Source of the DNA: Planctomycetota bacterium
GTDB lineage: Bacteria; Planctomycetota; Planctomycetia; Pirellulales; Thermoguttaceae
Length of the DNA stretch: 22,801 nucleotides
Assembly (NCBI GenBank): GCA_018897395.1
Contig: JAHIKV010000105.1
Location: 1-22,801, forward strand
Direction: 5' to 3'
The notes under the pieces are model-generated. The model ran no database searches and was not told the origin of the DNA. It was given only the letters and a program-made list of their open reading frames with translations. Each line of letters opens with the position of its first letter. The first letter of the stretch is position 1. The translations under genes were made by a program, and so were the position numbers. Shown piece by piece: positions 1 through 6,522 of this stretch.

Positions 1-59
1 AACTGGACGACCAACACGGTTCCGCCGATCGCGGCACAGACAATGAATACGGCAGTCAT
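1..59 (-). CDS. N-terminal fragment of unidentified membrane protein (runs off left edge)
   Basis: An ATG at 57-59 on the minus strand opens a frame that stays open to the window edge (19 codons). The peptide begins MTAVFIVCAAIGGTVLVVQ, a hydrophobic stretch that looks like an N-terminal transmembrane helix. A G-rich run (GGGGG) lies a few bases upstream and could serve as a ribosome binding site. The gene is transcribed away from the rest of the window. The family cannot be named from 19 residues; many small bacterial membrane proteins begin like this. Confidence 0.42.
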   Translation of the reverse strand, partial: MTAVFIVCAAIGGTVLVVQ

Positions 60-176
60 ATCAAACCCCCAGAACAAGGGGACAAAGGGAGGTCATTCAT
101 AATGGGCTATTCGCCGCGGAAAGTCAACAAGCCGGCCACGATGGGCGTGGCAAAAAATCTTGGCAACGCACTGAAA

Positions 177-270
177 TTTTCGTTTAACCCGGAGCCAACG
201 GCGACGGTGTGGAGATGGAGTAGTCTTTTCCAGTTATCTCCGTCGCCGTTGGCTCCGGGTTAAACGAAAA
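177..270. repeat. 31-bp perfect inverted repeat with 32-nt loop
   Basis: The left arm 177-207 and right arm 240-270 are exact reverse complements over 31 bases, with the core GGAGCCAACGGCGACGG. The outer ends carry the TTTAACC/GGTTAAA edge, resembling the TTTAGC/GCTAAA edges of other repeats in this window. The 32-nt spacer (208-239) is not symmetric. There is no T-run typical of an intrinsic terminator at one side only, although TTTT and AAAA form the outer arm ends. It is best described as a paired REP-like element or a very small terminal-inverted-repeat element. Confidence 0.9.
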
Positions 271-381
271 ATGCCGAGAAAAATTGCCGCGCCGGCCATA
301 ATCCGGGCAACGGCGAATTTTGCCTCCCAATAATATATTTCGTTGGCCGAGTCGGTTTCTTGGATTTCCAAATAATCCCGG

Positions 382-401
382 CTCTCCCAAAGGGAGAGGG
401 G
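382..401. repeat. CTCTCCC-AAA-GGGAGAG palindrome, copy 1
   Basis: This short palindrome lies immediately beyond the stop codon of the dehydrogenase gene (TAG at 403-405, minus strand). The same palindrome occurs at 13304-13325 and 13469-13491, where it is translated inside nuoM. This type of repeat is often seen in bacterial genomes as spurious LPLGEG-like peptides. Confidence 0.8.
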
Positions 402-402
402 A

Positions 403-1371
403 CTACGGGTTGACCACGTTTCGCGGCTCTCCGGCGAGAAATGCCCGGATGTTCGAGACCACGGTATCGAGCAAGCGTCGTCGTGCGGCGACCGTGGCCC
501 AGGCGATATGCGGCGTGATGCAGCAATTCTTCGCCCGCAACAACGGATTGTCGGCCGGCGGCGGCTCGGTCGAAAGCACGTCCAACCCGGCCCCGGCGAT
601 CCGCTCCGCGTCGAGCGCACGGGCCAGCGCCGCTTCGTCGACCAGCGGCCCCCGGCCAGTGTTGATTAGATATGCCGTCGGCTTTATCCACGACAGCCGC
701 TCGGCGTTGACCAGGTGTTGCGTCTCGGGCGTCAGCGGGCAATGCAGGCTCACCGCGTCGCTTTGGCGGAACAGTTCTTCCAGATCGACGAAGCATATTC
801 CATCCGGTGCAACCATTTTTTCCACGGGCGGCGGCGCGGGGTCATAAGCCAAGACGTTCATCCCAAAAGCGCGGGCCACTTCCGCCGTCGCCCGACCGAT
901 TCGCCCGAAGCCGACCACTCCCAACGTCAGACCGGCCAACTCGACCAGCGGAAAGTCCCAGTAGGCGAAGTCGGGGCTGCCGCTCCAGCGTCCCTCAGCC
1001 ACGCCACGCCCATGATCGGCCACGTGCAGCGTAAGGTTCAGCAGGTGAGCGAAAACCGATTGCACCACCGAGCGGGTTGCGTAGTCGGGGACGTTGGTCA
1101 CGGGGATGTTCCGCTCACGGGCGGCCGCCACGTCGACGATGTTGTAGCCGGTGGCCAGCACGCCGATGTACCGCAGCCGGGGCAACCGCTCGATGATCTC
1201 GCGCGGCAGCGCGGTCTTGTTCGTCAGCACCATCTCGCCCAGGGCAGCGCGGGCGAGCGTTTCCGACGCCGGCGTCCGGTCGTGGAAGGCGCAAGGCCCG
1301 AGGGCCTCCAACGCGGCCCAACTCAGGTCGCCGGGGTTAAGGGTGTAGCCGTCGAGGACCACGATATTCAT
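403..1371 (-). CDS. D-2-hydroxyacid dehydrogenase (glycerate dehydrogenase/hydroxypyruvate reductase-like)
   Basis: NAD(P)-dependent cytosolic oxidoreductase interconverting a 2-keto acid and its D-2-hydroxy acid. The 322 residues match the usual family length. The dinucleotide-binding loop GFGRIG is at residues 154-159, inside the typical LxGxTLGVVGFGRIGR segment. The catalytic triad is visible: Arg240 (INTGRGPLVD), Glu269 (STEPP) and His288 (TPHIAWA). The N-terminal part contains the ATGYNIVD motif near 73-80, typical of the glycerate dehydrogenase/hydroxypyruvate reductase branch. Substrate specificity (hydroxypyruvate, glyoxylate or another keto acid) cannot be decided from sequence. The gene stands alone; upstream lies a block of REP-like palindromes, and its stop abuts another palindrome. 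Confidence 0.93.
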   Translation of the reverse strand: MNIVVLDGYTLNPGDLSWAALEALGPCAFHDRTPASETLARAALGEMVLTNKTALPREIIERLPRLRYIGVLATGYNIVDVAAARERNIPVTNVPDYATRSVVQSVFAHLLNLTLHVADHGRGVAEGRWSGSPDFAYWDFPLVELAGLTLGVVGFGRIGRATAEVARAFGMNVLAYDPAPPPVEKMVAPDGICFVDLEELFRQSDAVSLHCPLTPETQHLVNAERLSWIKPTAYLINTGRGPLVDEAALARALDAERIAGAGLDVLSTEPPPADNPLLRAKNCCITPHIAWATVAARRRLLDTVVSNIRAFLAGEPRNVVNP

Positions 1372-1410
1372 TGGGGGTTCTCCCGTACAAATGTCGCAAT
1401 ATCAGCACTA

Positions 1411-1438
1411 TTTAGCCCCGGGTGAATACACCCGGGGC
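1411..1438. repeat. REP-like hairpin with 10-bp stem
   Basis: Starts with the edge motif TTTAGC. GCCCCGGGTG (1415-1424) pairs with CACCCGGGGC (1429-1438) around an AATA loop. Together with the GGCTAAA ends at about 1486-1492, 1516-1522 and 1546-1552 it forms a composite element bounded by TTTAGC on the left and GCTAAA on the right. Confidence 0.82.
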
Positions 1439-1470
1439 ACGGCGTGAAGTACGCAACCGCTCTTCCCCGC

Positions 1471-1560
1471 CGTGTATTCACGGCGGGCTAAATGTGAAGC
1501 CGTGTATTCAAGGCGGGCTAAATGTGAAGCCGTGTATTCACGGCGGGCTAAACGTGAATA
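1471..1560. repeat. Three tandem 30-bp palindromic repeat units
   Basis: Units at 1471-1500, 1501-1530 and 1531-1560 each begin CGTGTATTCA, continue with CGGCGGGCTAAA (or AGGCGGGCTAAA in unit 2) and end with GTGAAGC-like sequence. Copies 1 and 2 differ by one base; copy 3 diverges only in the last bases. Each unit contains a short hairpin (CCGTG-TATT-CACGG in units 1 and 3). There is no separate spacer of variable sequence, so this is tandem duplication of a REP element and not a CRISPR array. Confidence 0.85.
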
Positions 1561-1652
1561 AAAGTACCCCTTTCTCTTGTCCCGCACAAGTGGTATCATA
1601 AGGTTCCAGCGGTTGAAATCGCAGTGCAAGCGGATTTATTGGGAAATACCAA

Positions 1653-1817
1653 ATGAGCAAATCAGAAGCGAACAATAAGCTGTTGAAAGTAAAATTGGCG
1701 TTGGCCGAGAAATGCGACCGCCTCATCCAGACGATGACCAGCGTGCCGAAGCGGAAGAAGCTGACGAACCAGGCCGCCCGGTTCCGGCGTCAGGCGGCCG
1801 ATCTCGCCCGGCGGTAA
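1653..1817 (+). CDS. Small basic hypothetical protein, 54 aa
   Basis: ATG at 1653 follows a GGGA about 9 bases upstream and gives 54 codons ending in TAA at 1815-1817. The product starts MSKSEANNKLLKVKL and ends in an Arg-rich helix (RRQAADLARR). It has many Lys/Arg, one Cys at position 21, no hydrophobic segment and a predicted helical character. The codons show GC-rich third positions in the second half (GTGCCGAAGCGG...), as expected for a real gene here. I do not recognise the family. Size and charge would suit an RNA- or DNA-binding accessory protein, but this is only inference. The 3' end abuts a palindrome cluster. Confidence 0.5.
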   Translation: MSKSEANNKLLKVKLALAEKCDRLIQTMTSVPKRKKLTNQAARFRRQAADLARR

Positions 1818-1823
1818 GCGGCG

Positions 1824-1967
1824 CTTGAAAAAAATTCCTGGTTCCCACGCTCTGCGTGGGAACCTACGCCTTTCGACGCTCCGCGTCGATGGCAGAGGGC
1901 GACGCAAAGCGTCGCGGGCGGTGCGTTCCCACGGAGGACCGTGGGAACGAGGAACTTGAAAAAATTC
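1824..1967. repeat. Composite palindrome cluster flanked by a short direct repeat
   Basis: The inner block contains at least four hairpins: GTTCCCACGC-TCT-GCGTGGGAAC (1841-1863), CGACGC-TCC-GCGTCG, CGACGC-AAA-GCGTCG, and GTTCCCACGG...CCGTGGGAAC near its right end. It is flanked by CTTGAAAAAAATTC (1824-1837) and CTTGAAAAAATTC (1955-1967), identical except for one A in the homopolymer. The layout resembles a small non-autonomous mobile element with a target duplication. The GTTCCCACGC hairpin type is widespread in bacterial intergenic DNA. Confidence 0.75.
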
Positions 1968-1980
1968 AGGTTGGGCATGT

Positions 1981-2532
1981 ATGGAATCGTTCGAGGGCCA
2001 TCTGCTGGTAGCTTCGCCCCAACTGCTCGATCCGAACTTCGCCAAGTCGCTGGTATTGTTGGTCGAGCACAACGAAGAGGGGACGTTCGGCGTGGTCGTC
2101 AACCGGCCGGTCCGAAAAACCATCCAGGACCTTTGGCGCGAGGTGGGCAGCGCGCCGTGCAACAGCCGGCAGCCGGTCTACCTGGGCGGACCCGTGCCCG
2201 GCCCGCTGCTCTCCCTGCACAACAAGCCCTCGCTGGCCGAGATGGAACCGGTCCCCGGCGTATACTTCTCGGCCAGGAAGCAGAACCTCGACCAACTTGT
2301 GCTGGACGAGGAACCCGCCTACAAGATTTTCATCGGCAATTCCGGCTGGGGCGCGGGCCAGTTGGAGAACGAGCTTCGCCAAGGCGCTTGGCGGACCATG
2401 CCCGCCACGGCGGAAATGATCTTCTCCACCGCGGACGATCTTTGGGAAACGGTCTTCCGCCAACTCGGACGCTCGCTGCTGAAGTCGATGCTCAAGATAA
2501 AGGACCTGCCGCCGGACCCGACGGTGAACTAG
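1981..2532 (+). CDS. YqgE/AlgH family protein (UPF0301)
   Basis: The 183-residue product has the full length and conserved motifs of the YqgE/AlgH (DUF179) fold. An N-terminal GHLLVASPQL segment (6-15) is followed by SLVLLVEHNEEGTFGVVVNRP (23-43). YLGGPV (67-72) and IGNSGWGAGQLENEL (118-132) are family signatures, and the C-terminal helix carries the usual W residues (RQGAWRTMPA). The molecular role is not firmly known; AlgH was first noted as a regulator of alginate synthesis in Pseudomonas. The protein is soluble with no signal peptide. No strong Shine-Dalgarno precedes the ATG at 1981, but the conserved start of the domain lies within five residues. The gene's leader is formed by the palindrome cluster at 1824-1967. 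Confidence 0.95.
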   Translation: MESFEGHLLVASPQLLDPNFAKSLVLLVEHNEEGTFGVVVNRPVRKTIQDLWREVGSAPCNSRQPVYLGGPVPGPLLSLHNKPSLAEMEPVPGVYFSARKQNLDQLVLDEEPAYKIFIGNSGWGAGQLENELRQGAWRTMPATAEMIFSTADDLWETVFRQLGRSLLKSMLKIKDLPPDPTVN

Positions 2533-2610
2533 GCCGGCACTAATGACTGAGTGCGCTCTGCCCCTAAATCATTCCCGAACCTGTTTCTACCAGATAATCC
2601 CTGAGGGTGT

Positions 2611-2844
2611 TCATTGTTTGGCGTGGCCGTAAAGATAGTGGTCCACGTTTCTTGCGGCGTCCGGCGGGAGACCCTTGGCCTTGCCGGCAAGCCGCGCCAG
2701 CGCCCGGTTGACGGTCGGTTTTTTAGTCGCCTTTGGTTTTTTCCCGCTTCCATCAAGCGGGCGAACGGCGACTTCCGTACCCTCGCGCAATATCCCGGGG
2801 GCTTCAAACTCCACCACACCGTTATGCACTCGCCCTCGAAACAT
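2611..2844 (-). CDS. Small antitoxin-like protein with C-terminal DHYLYG motif
   Basis: The 77-residue product begins MFRGRVHNGVVEFEAPG, a compact beta-rich domain, continues with a Lys-rich linker (about 32-46) and ends with LPPDAARNVDHYLYGHAKQ. This architecture recalls small proteins of planctomycetes and cyanobacteria that are often encoded beside PIN-domain ribonucleases and are thought to be antitoxins; that link is from memory of the family. The start is fixed by a perfect AGGAGG six bases upstream of ATG 2842-2844, so a longer 98-codon frame starting at 2907 is rejected. No PIN toxin is seen next to it: the neighbours are yqgE and a GlmU-like gene. It may be an orphan or act in trans. 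Confidence 0.72.
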   Translation of the reverse strand: MFRGRVHNGVVEFEAPGILREGTEVAVRPLDGSGKKPKATKKPTVNRALARLAGKAKGLPPDAARNVDHYLYGHAKQ

Positions 2845-2850
2845 CCTTGC

Positions 2851-2856
2851 CCTCCT
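2851..2856 (-). promoter_or_regulatory. Strong Shine-Dalgarno that decides the start of the antitoxin-like gene
   Basis: AGGAGG on the minus strand, with a 6-base spacer to ATG 2842-2844. This is the only perfect Shine-Dalgarno hexamer I noticed in the window. It stands out because the nuo genes lack any such site. Confidence 0.8.
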
Positions 2857-3004
2857 CGCATTTCGGCACACACCGTAAATGCGGATAAACCCAACCGCCC
2901 TTTTCATTATACCTCAACCGTTCACTTCTGAAAATGGGGCAATTTGCTTGGGAACGCCGTTTGTCCCTGTCGGAGTGAATCGTAGAAGGGCTTTCTCGTG
3001 CCCG

Positions 3005-4285
3005 TTATCCGCCTAACTGCCTGCGGCTTCTGCGGATGGCGCCGTCGCGGGCCGGAGCGGTCATCTCATGGACCGCGTCCCACATCTTCTCCTCGGCCTC
3101 GGTCCAGGCACAATTCCGCCGGCTCATGGCCGCCTTGGCCGTCGCGTAGAGCCTCAGCTTGCCGAACCCGCTGGTGACGGCCCCGTCGATGTACCAGCCG
3201 AACGACGGGATGAACTTAGGCAGCAGCTTGCCGTCGGCCACCAGAATCGTCATCGCCCCGACGTAGGCCCCGGTGTTGAGCAAAGTGCCGATCGAGGTCT
3301 TCGCGTGGTCGCCGATCAACGAGCCGACCTTGGTCGAGCCGGTGTTGACCGGCTTGCGGCCGTCGAGGACCACCGAAACCTGCGAGTAGTCGTTCTTCAG
3401 GTCGCTGTTGGTCGTCAGCGCCCCGAGGTTCACCCATTGGCCGACGTAGGCGTGGCCGAGGAATCCTTCGTGGTACTTGTTCGAGTAACCGTGGACGATC
3501 GAGCCTTCGACCTCTCCGCCGAGCCGGCACATCGGTCCGATGGAGTTTCCTTCGCGGCACTTGCATCCCAAGAGGACGGAGTTCTTGCCGAGGTAGCACG
3601 GCCCTTCGACGCGGGTGAAGGGATGCACCACCGCGCCTTCGTCGATATACACCGGGCCGTGCTCGGCGTCGATAACCGCCATCGGATGCACCACCGCGCC
3701 CGGCGCGACGTAGACTTCCTTGCCGCCGCCGCGGATCGCGCTGGGCTGTTCGATCCGGCCCTCGATTCCGTATCGGCCGGCGGCGGCGAAGTCGGCCGCC
3801 AGTTGCGCCGGGTTCTCCAACACCAGTTCCCACGCGTAGTTCCACACGGCCGGCGTTTCCGCTGCCTTGGGCAAGGTTTCCACGGCCGACTCGAGCAAAG
3901 CGTCAATCGAGTCGCTCCGCAACTTGTGCAGGTCTTCCTTGGCAATGCGAACCCACAAAACCTCGCCGTCGGCGTCGACGGCCGCTTGGCTCGCTCCGGC
4001 GGTCGCCGCGGTCAGCCCTTCGGCCTTCACGCGGGCATCGACCAATAACAGATCGTCGCCTTGAAGCGAAGTGTGGTCGTTGACCGGCCGGCCGGTCGTC
4101 GCCCTGTACGCTTCGGCCATGTAGGGCGGAACGAAACAGGCCGCGTCGCCGGCGCCGAGTCCGGCGATCAGCTTGTCGGCCAGCGAGGTCATGCCGCAGC
4201 GCAGCTCGAAGATCGGCCGGCCAAGGGCCAACGGGTGGAAGTTGATCCGCTTCTCGGTCAGGCGGTCGAATATGATCAGTCGCAT
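3005..4285 (-). CDS. GlmU-like sugar nucleotidyltransferase/acyltransferase with left-handed beta helix
   Basis: The 426-residue protein resembles the alternative GlmU family (putative sugar-1-phosphate nucleotidyltransferase fused to an acyltransferase), implicated in making UDP-GlcNAc-type precursors for the cell envelope. The N-terminus has the short nucleotidyltransferase signature: LALGRPIFELRCGMTSLADK at residues 19-38. Hexapeptide repeats of a left-handed beta helix run from about 190 to 360. The signature VGQWVNLGALTTNSDLKNDY (281-300) corresponds to the acyltransferase active region. An AAGGA nine bases upstream supports the ATG at 4285. It stands alone, transcribed away from the ketosynthase-like gene. 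The exact sugar cannot be told. Confidence 0.88.
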   Translation of the reverse strand: MRLIIFDRLTEKRINFHPLALGRPIFELRCGMTSLADKLIAGLGAGDAACFVPPYMAEAYRATTGRPVNDHTSLQGDDLLLVDARVKAEGLTAATAGASQAAVDADGEVLWVRIAKEDLHKLRSDSIDALLESAVETLPKAAETPAVWNYAWELVLENPAQLAADFAAAGRYGIEGRIEQPSAIRGGGKEVYVAPGAVVHPMAVIDAEHGPVYIDEGAVVHPFTRVEGPCYLGKNSVLLGCKCREGNSIGPMCRLGGEVEGSIVHGYSNKYHEGFLGHAYVGQWVNLGALTTNSDLKNDYSQVSVVLDGRKPVNTGSTKVGSLIGDHAKTSIGTLLNTGAYVGAMTILVADGKLLPKFIPSFGWYIDGAVTSGFGKLRLYATAKAAMSRRNCAWTEAEEKMWDAVHEMTAPARDGAIRRSRRQLGG

Positions 4286-4567
4286 CGGCGAGCATCCTTT
4301 CGGTCATCCTCAATCATACAATATTCATCCCAGGGCGAACCGGGCATATTCACCTTGCCGGTCGAAATTGACGAGGATAAGGGGGGATTATGTTGAGGAT
4401 TCGCCAAAATCCGCCGCCGGAAACTACGGAAAAATTCGGCGGCAGGCACACTCCATGAACTGCGACGAACGGCACGGGGAGTCTGCTTGCTACTTGCCGA
4501 CGTGGGGCGGCAAAGCTAGGATGGAAAGATTACAGACCACATGGCTTTCGAGACTTTTTCGCAAATC

Positions 4568-5833
4568 ATGTCACTTCGGCAAGAGATCGTCGTCACCGGC
4601 GTGGGCGTGGTCAGCCCGATCGGGATCGGGAAGGTCCCGTTTTGGACTTCCCTCGTCGAGGGCCGCAGCGGCATCCGACGCCTCGACCTGCACCATGACC
4701 CAACCTTGTCTCCGCCGATCGGCGGCGCGGTGGCCGATTTCGACCCCAAGCAGTACGTTCGGCCGAGAAAGAGCCTGAAGGTGATGAGCCGCGACATCCA
4801 ACTGGCGTTCGCGGCGGCCGATCTGGCCTGCGTCGACGCCGATTTGCGCGAGAAGCCGGTCGCCCCGGAGCGGCTGGGCGTCGTCTTCGGGGCCGGCATT
4901 ATCCCCTGCGAGTTGGACGAATTGATGGGCGCGTATTGCGATTGCATCGTCGGCGGCAAGTTCGATTACAGTCGCTGGGGCCAAGCGGCGATGGCCGAAT
5001 TGTTCCCGCTCTGGATACTGAAGTATCTGCCGAACATGCCGGCCTGCCACATCGGCATCGGTCAGGACGCGCGCGGCCCGAATAATTCGATCACCCTCGG
5101 CGACGTGTCGAGCCTTTCCGCGCTGGCCGAGGCGGCGCGAGTGCTGGAGCGGGGACAAGCCGACGCGGTGATCGCCGGCGGCGTCGGCGCGAAGTTGCAT
5201 CCCGCGGCTTGGATGCGGGGCCTCAACGGCGAGTTGTCGCGCCGCGGCGACGAGCCGGGCGCGGCTTCGCGCCCCTTCGACGCGGCGCGCGACGGCCTGG
5301 TCAACGGCGAGGGTTCCGGGGCGTTGGTGCTCGAGACTCGTGCGCATGCCCAGTCCCGCGGCGAACCCCCGCTGGCCCGCGTCCTCGGCCACGCCGTGGT
5401 CTTCGAGCCGCCCGGCGGCAAAGCCGCGGTCGGCGAGTCCATCCGCCGCGCGATCCTGACCGCCTTGCGCGACGCCGAGATAACGCCGGGCGAGGTGGGA
5501 TTCGTCGCGGCACACGGCTTGAGCACCGTGGACGACGACCGCATCGAGGCCCAAGCGATCCGCTCCGCGCTGGGCGACGTGCCGGTCACCGCGCCGAAGA
5601 GCTATTTCGGACATCTCGGTCCCGCGGCCGGCGCGCTCGAGGCGGCGATGAGCGTATTGGCGTTGCACGCCGGGCTGATCCCGCCCACGCTCAACTACGA
5701 GCGGCCCGATCCGCAGTGTCCGGTCAACGTGGTCCACGGCCGGCCGGCGCCGCTGGAGCGTCCCACGGCGATGGTGCTCGCACACAGCCATCACGGCCAG
5801 GCGGTGGCGGTGGTGTTGGGAGGAGCGGACTAG
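4568..5833 (+). CDS. Beta-ketoacyl-ACP synthase family protein with catalytic Cys replaced by Asp
   Basis: The 421-residue product has the thiolase/ketosynthase fold. It opens with EIVVTGVGVVSPIG, the standard FabF-type start, which is why ATG 4568 is preferred to the in-frame ATG at 4541 (nine residues earlier). Both catalytic histidines are present: His316 in AAHGLSTVDDD and His349 in KSYFGHLGPAAG. The nucleophile position is changed: GPNNSITLGDVSS aligns without gaps to GPxxxIxTACxS of FabF, putting Asp179 where Cys should be. Such proteins cannot form the acyl-thioester. In polyketide systems, chain-length-factor subunits have Gln at this place. It could be a ketosynthase partner, a decarboxylase or a structural subunit. 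No acyl carrier protein or active ketosynthase is nearby. Confidence 0.88.
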   Translation: MSLRQEIVVTGVGVVSPIGIGKVPFWTSLVEGRSGIRRLDLHHDPTLSPPIGGAVADFDPKQYVRPRKSLKVMSRDIQLAFAAADLACVDADLREKPVAPERLGVVFGAGIIPCELDELMGAYCDCIVGGKFDYSRWGQAAMAELFPLWILKYLPNMPACHIGIGQDARGPNNSITLGDVSSLSALAEAARVLERGQADAVIAGGVGAKLHPAAWMRGLNGELSRRGDEPGAASRPFDAARDGLVNGEGSGALVLETRAHAQSRGEPPLARVLGHAVVFEPPGGKAAVGESIRRAILTALRDAEITPGEVGFVAAHGLSTVDDDRIEAQAIRSALGDVPVTAPKSYFGHLGPAAGALEAAMSVLALHAGLIPPTLNYERPDPQCPVNVVHGRPAPLERPTAMVLAHSHHGQAVAVVLGGAD

Positions 5834-5897
5834 CGCGGCTTGCGGCGGGTGGATCGTGCGACTACAATGAGACCACAAAGTGGGGAGATCGTCATAG

Positions 5898-6200
5898 ATG
5901 CCTGCCGCCATCGCCATCGACCGCCGCGCAATCGCCGCCTTTTCGCGACGACATCACATTCGACGCCTTGCCTTGTTCGGCTCGGTTTTGGGCGGGAGTT
6001 TTCGCCCGGACAGCGACGTTGACGTGTTAGTGGAGTTTGAGGCGGGTCAAACGGTCGGTTTGATCCAGCTTGCCGGGATGGAGCGCAAGTTGTCGGAGAT
6101 TCTCGGCCACAAGGCCGATTTGCGCACGCCCGCCGACTTGAGCCGCTACTTCCGCGACGAAGTGGTCCGCAACGCCGAGGTGCTTTATGAAAAGCAATGA
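5898..6200 (+). CDS. mntA: MntA-type nucleotidyltransferase antitoxin
   Basis: The 100-residue protein belongs to the minimal nucleotidyltransferase family that pairs with HepT. The catalytic motif GSx10DxD is complete: Gly28-Ser29, then Asp40-Val-Asp42 within GSVLGGSFRPDSDVDVLVEF. In characterised pairs MntA neutralises HepT by transferring AMP onto its Tyr in the RX4HXY motif. The C-terminal part (ADLRTPADLSRYFRDEVV) is typical, with an acidic/helical end. A GGGGAGAT about ten bases upstream is a plausible ribosome binding site. The gene overlaps hepT by 14 bases in another frame, indicating coupled translation. Confidence 0.93.
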   Translation: MPAAIAIDRRAIAAFSRRHHIRRLALFGSVLGGSFRPDSDVDVLVEFEAGQTVGLIQLAGMERKLSEILGHKADLRTPADLSRYFRDEVVRNAEVLYEKQ

Positions 6201-6522
6201 CCTCATCCGGCTTCGGCACATGCTTGACTCGGCAAGGGAAGCACAATCATACTTGGCCGGCAAGAAACGCTCGGACCTTGACCGCGATCGAATGTTGGTC
6301 CATTCATTGGTGCGCTGTCTGGAAATTGTGGGAGAAGCCGCTGCAAGCGTTTCCACGCAGTGCCGGTCCGAAATGGCTTCCATTCCTTGGGCCGACGTCG
6401 TATCCATGCGAAATCGGCTCATACATGCCTACTTCGACATCAATCTCGACCTGGTGTGGGACACCGTTGTCGACGACGTTCCCCCTCTGGTTGCCGTTTT
6501 GGAGAAGGTCCCCGGCGTATGA
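6187..6522 (+). CDS. hepT: HepT-like ribonuclease toxin (DUF86)
   Basis: The 111-residue all-helical protein is a HEPN-family RNase. The active motif RX4HXY is intact: Arg75-Asn-Arg-Leu-Ile-His80-Ala-Tyr82. The conserved IVGEAA region is at 47-52 and the IPW..VVSMRNRLIHAYFDI segment follows as usual. It is the toxin partner of the preceding MntA-type gene, whose end it overlaps. The stop codon TGA overlaps the ATG of the GTPase gene downstream (ATGA), so all three genes look like one translationally coupled unit. Toxin activity is inferred from the family; in some hosts the pair serves phage defence or plasmid maintenance. Confidence 0.93.
   Translation: MKSNDLIRLRHMLDSAREAQSYLAGKKRSDLDRDRMLVHSLVRCLEIVGEAAASVSTQCRSEMASIPWADVVSMRNRLIHAYFDINLDLVWDTVVDDVPPLVAVLEKVPGV

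Larger units (their letters stand above)
60..402. other. Gene-free region with a long perfect inverted repeat
   Basis: These 343 bases separate the left-edge membrane protein start from the end of the dehydrogenase gene. No convincing coding region is seen. The region holds the 31-bp inverted repeat at 177-270. Near its right end is one copy of the CTCTCCC-AAA-GGGAGAG palindrome (382-401), which also occurs twice inside nuoM. Because the dehydrogenase and the left-edge gene are both on the minus strand, the inverted repeat sits between a gene end and the next gene start. Confidence 0.6.
1372..1652. other. Gene-free region filled with TTTAGC/GCTAAA palindromes
   Basis: The region lies between the divergently oriented dehydrogenase and the small ORF at 1653. 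It should contain promoters for both, but no confident -35/-10 pair is visible. Bases 1411-1560 are a palindrome cluster described separately. The rest (1561-1652) is AT-richer and may carry the promoter of the small ORF. Minus-strand open frames here only translate the repeat units. Confidence 0.6.

Noticed and set aside
1471..1560. Possible CRISPR array from three 30-base direct repeats
   Set aside because: Units abut directly with no unique spacers, each unit is a REP-like hairpin, and no cas genes are present.
1408..1629. Open frame translating REYTASHLAR repeats
   Set aside because: It only translates tandem REP units, and has no ribosome site or conserved domain.
4368..4394. Sigma-70-like promoter (TTGACG ... 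TATGTT) before the ketosynthase gene
   Set aside because: The spacing is about 15 bases and the -10 match is weak, with over 150 bases to the start codon; not supportable.
6360..6518. Upstream in-frame start for the GTPase
   Set aside because: The extra 53 codons lie within hepT and are Arg-rich; GGAGAAGG and the ATGA overlap support the start at 6519.
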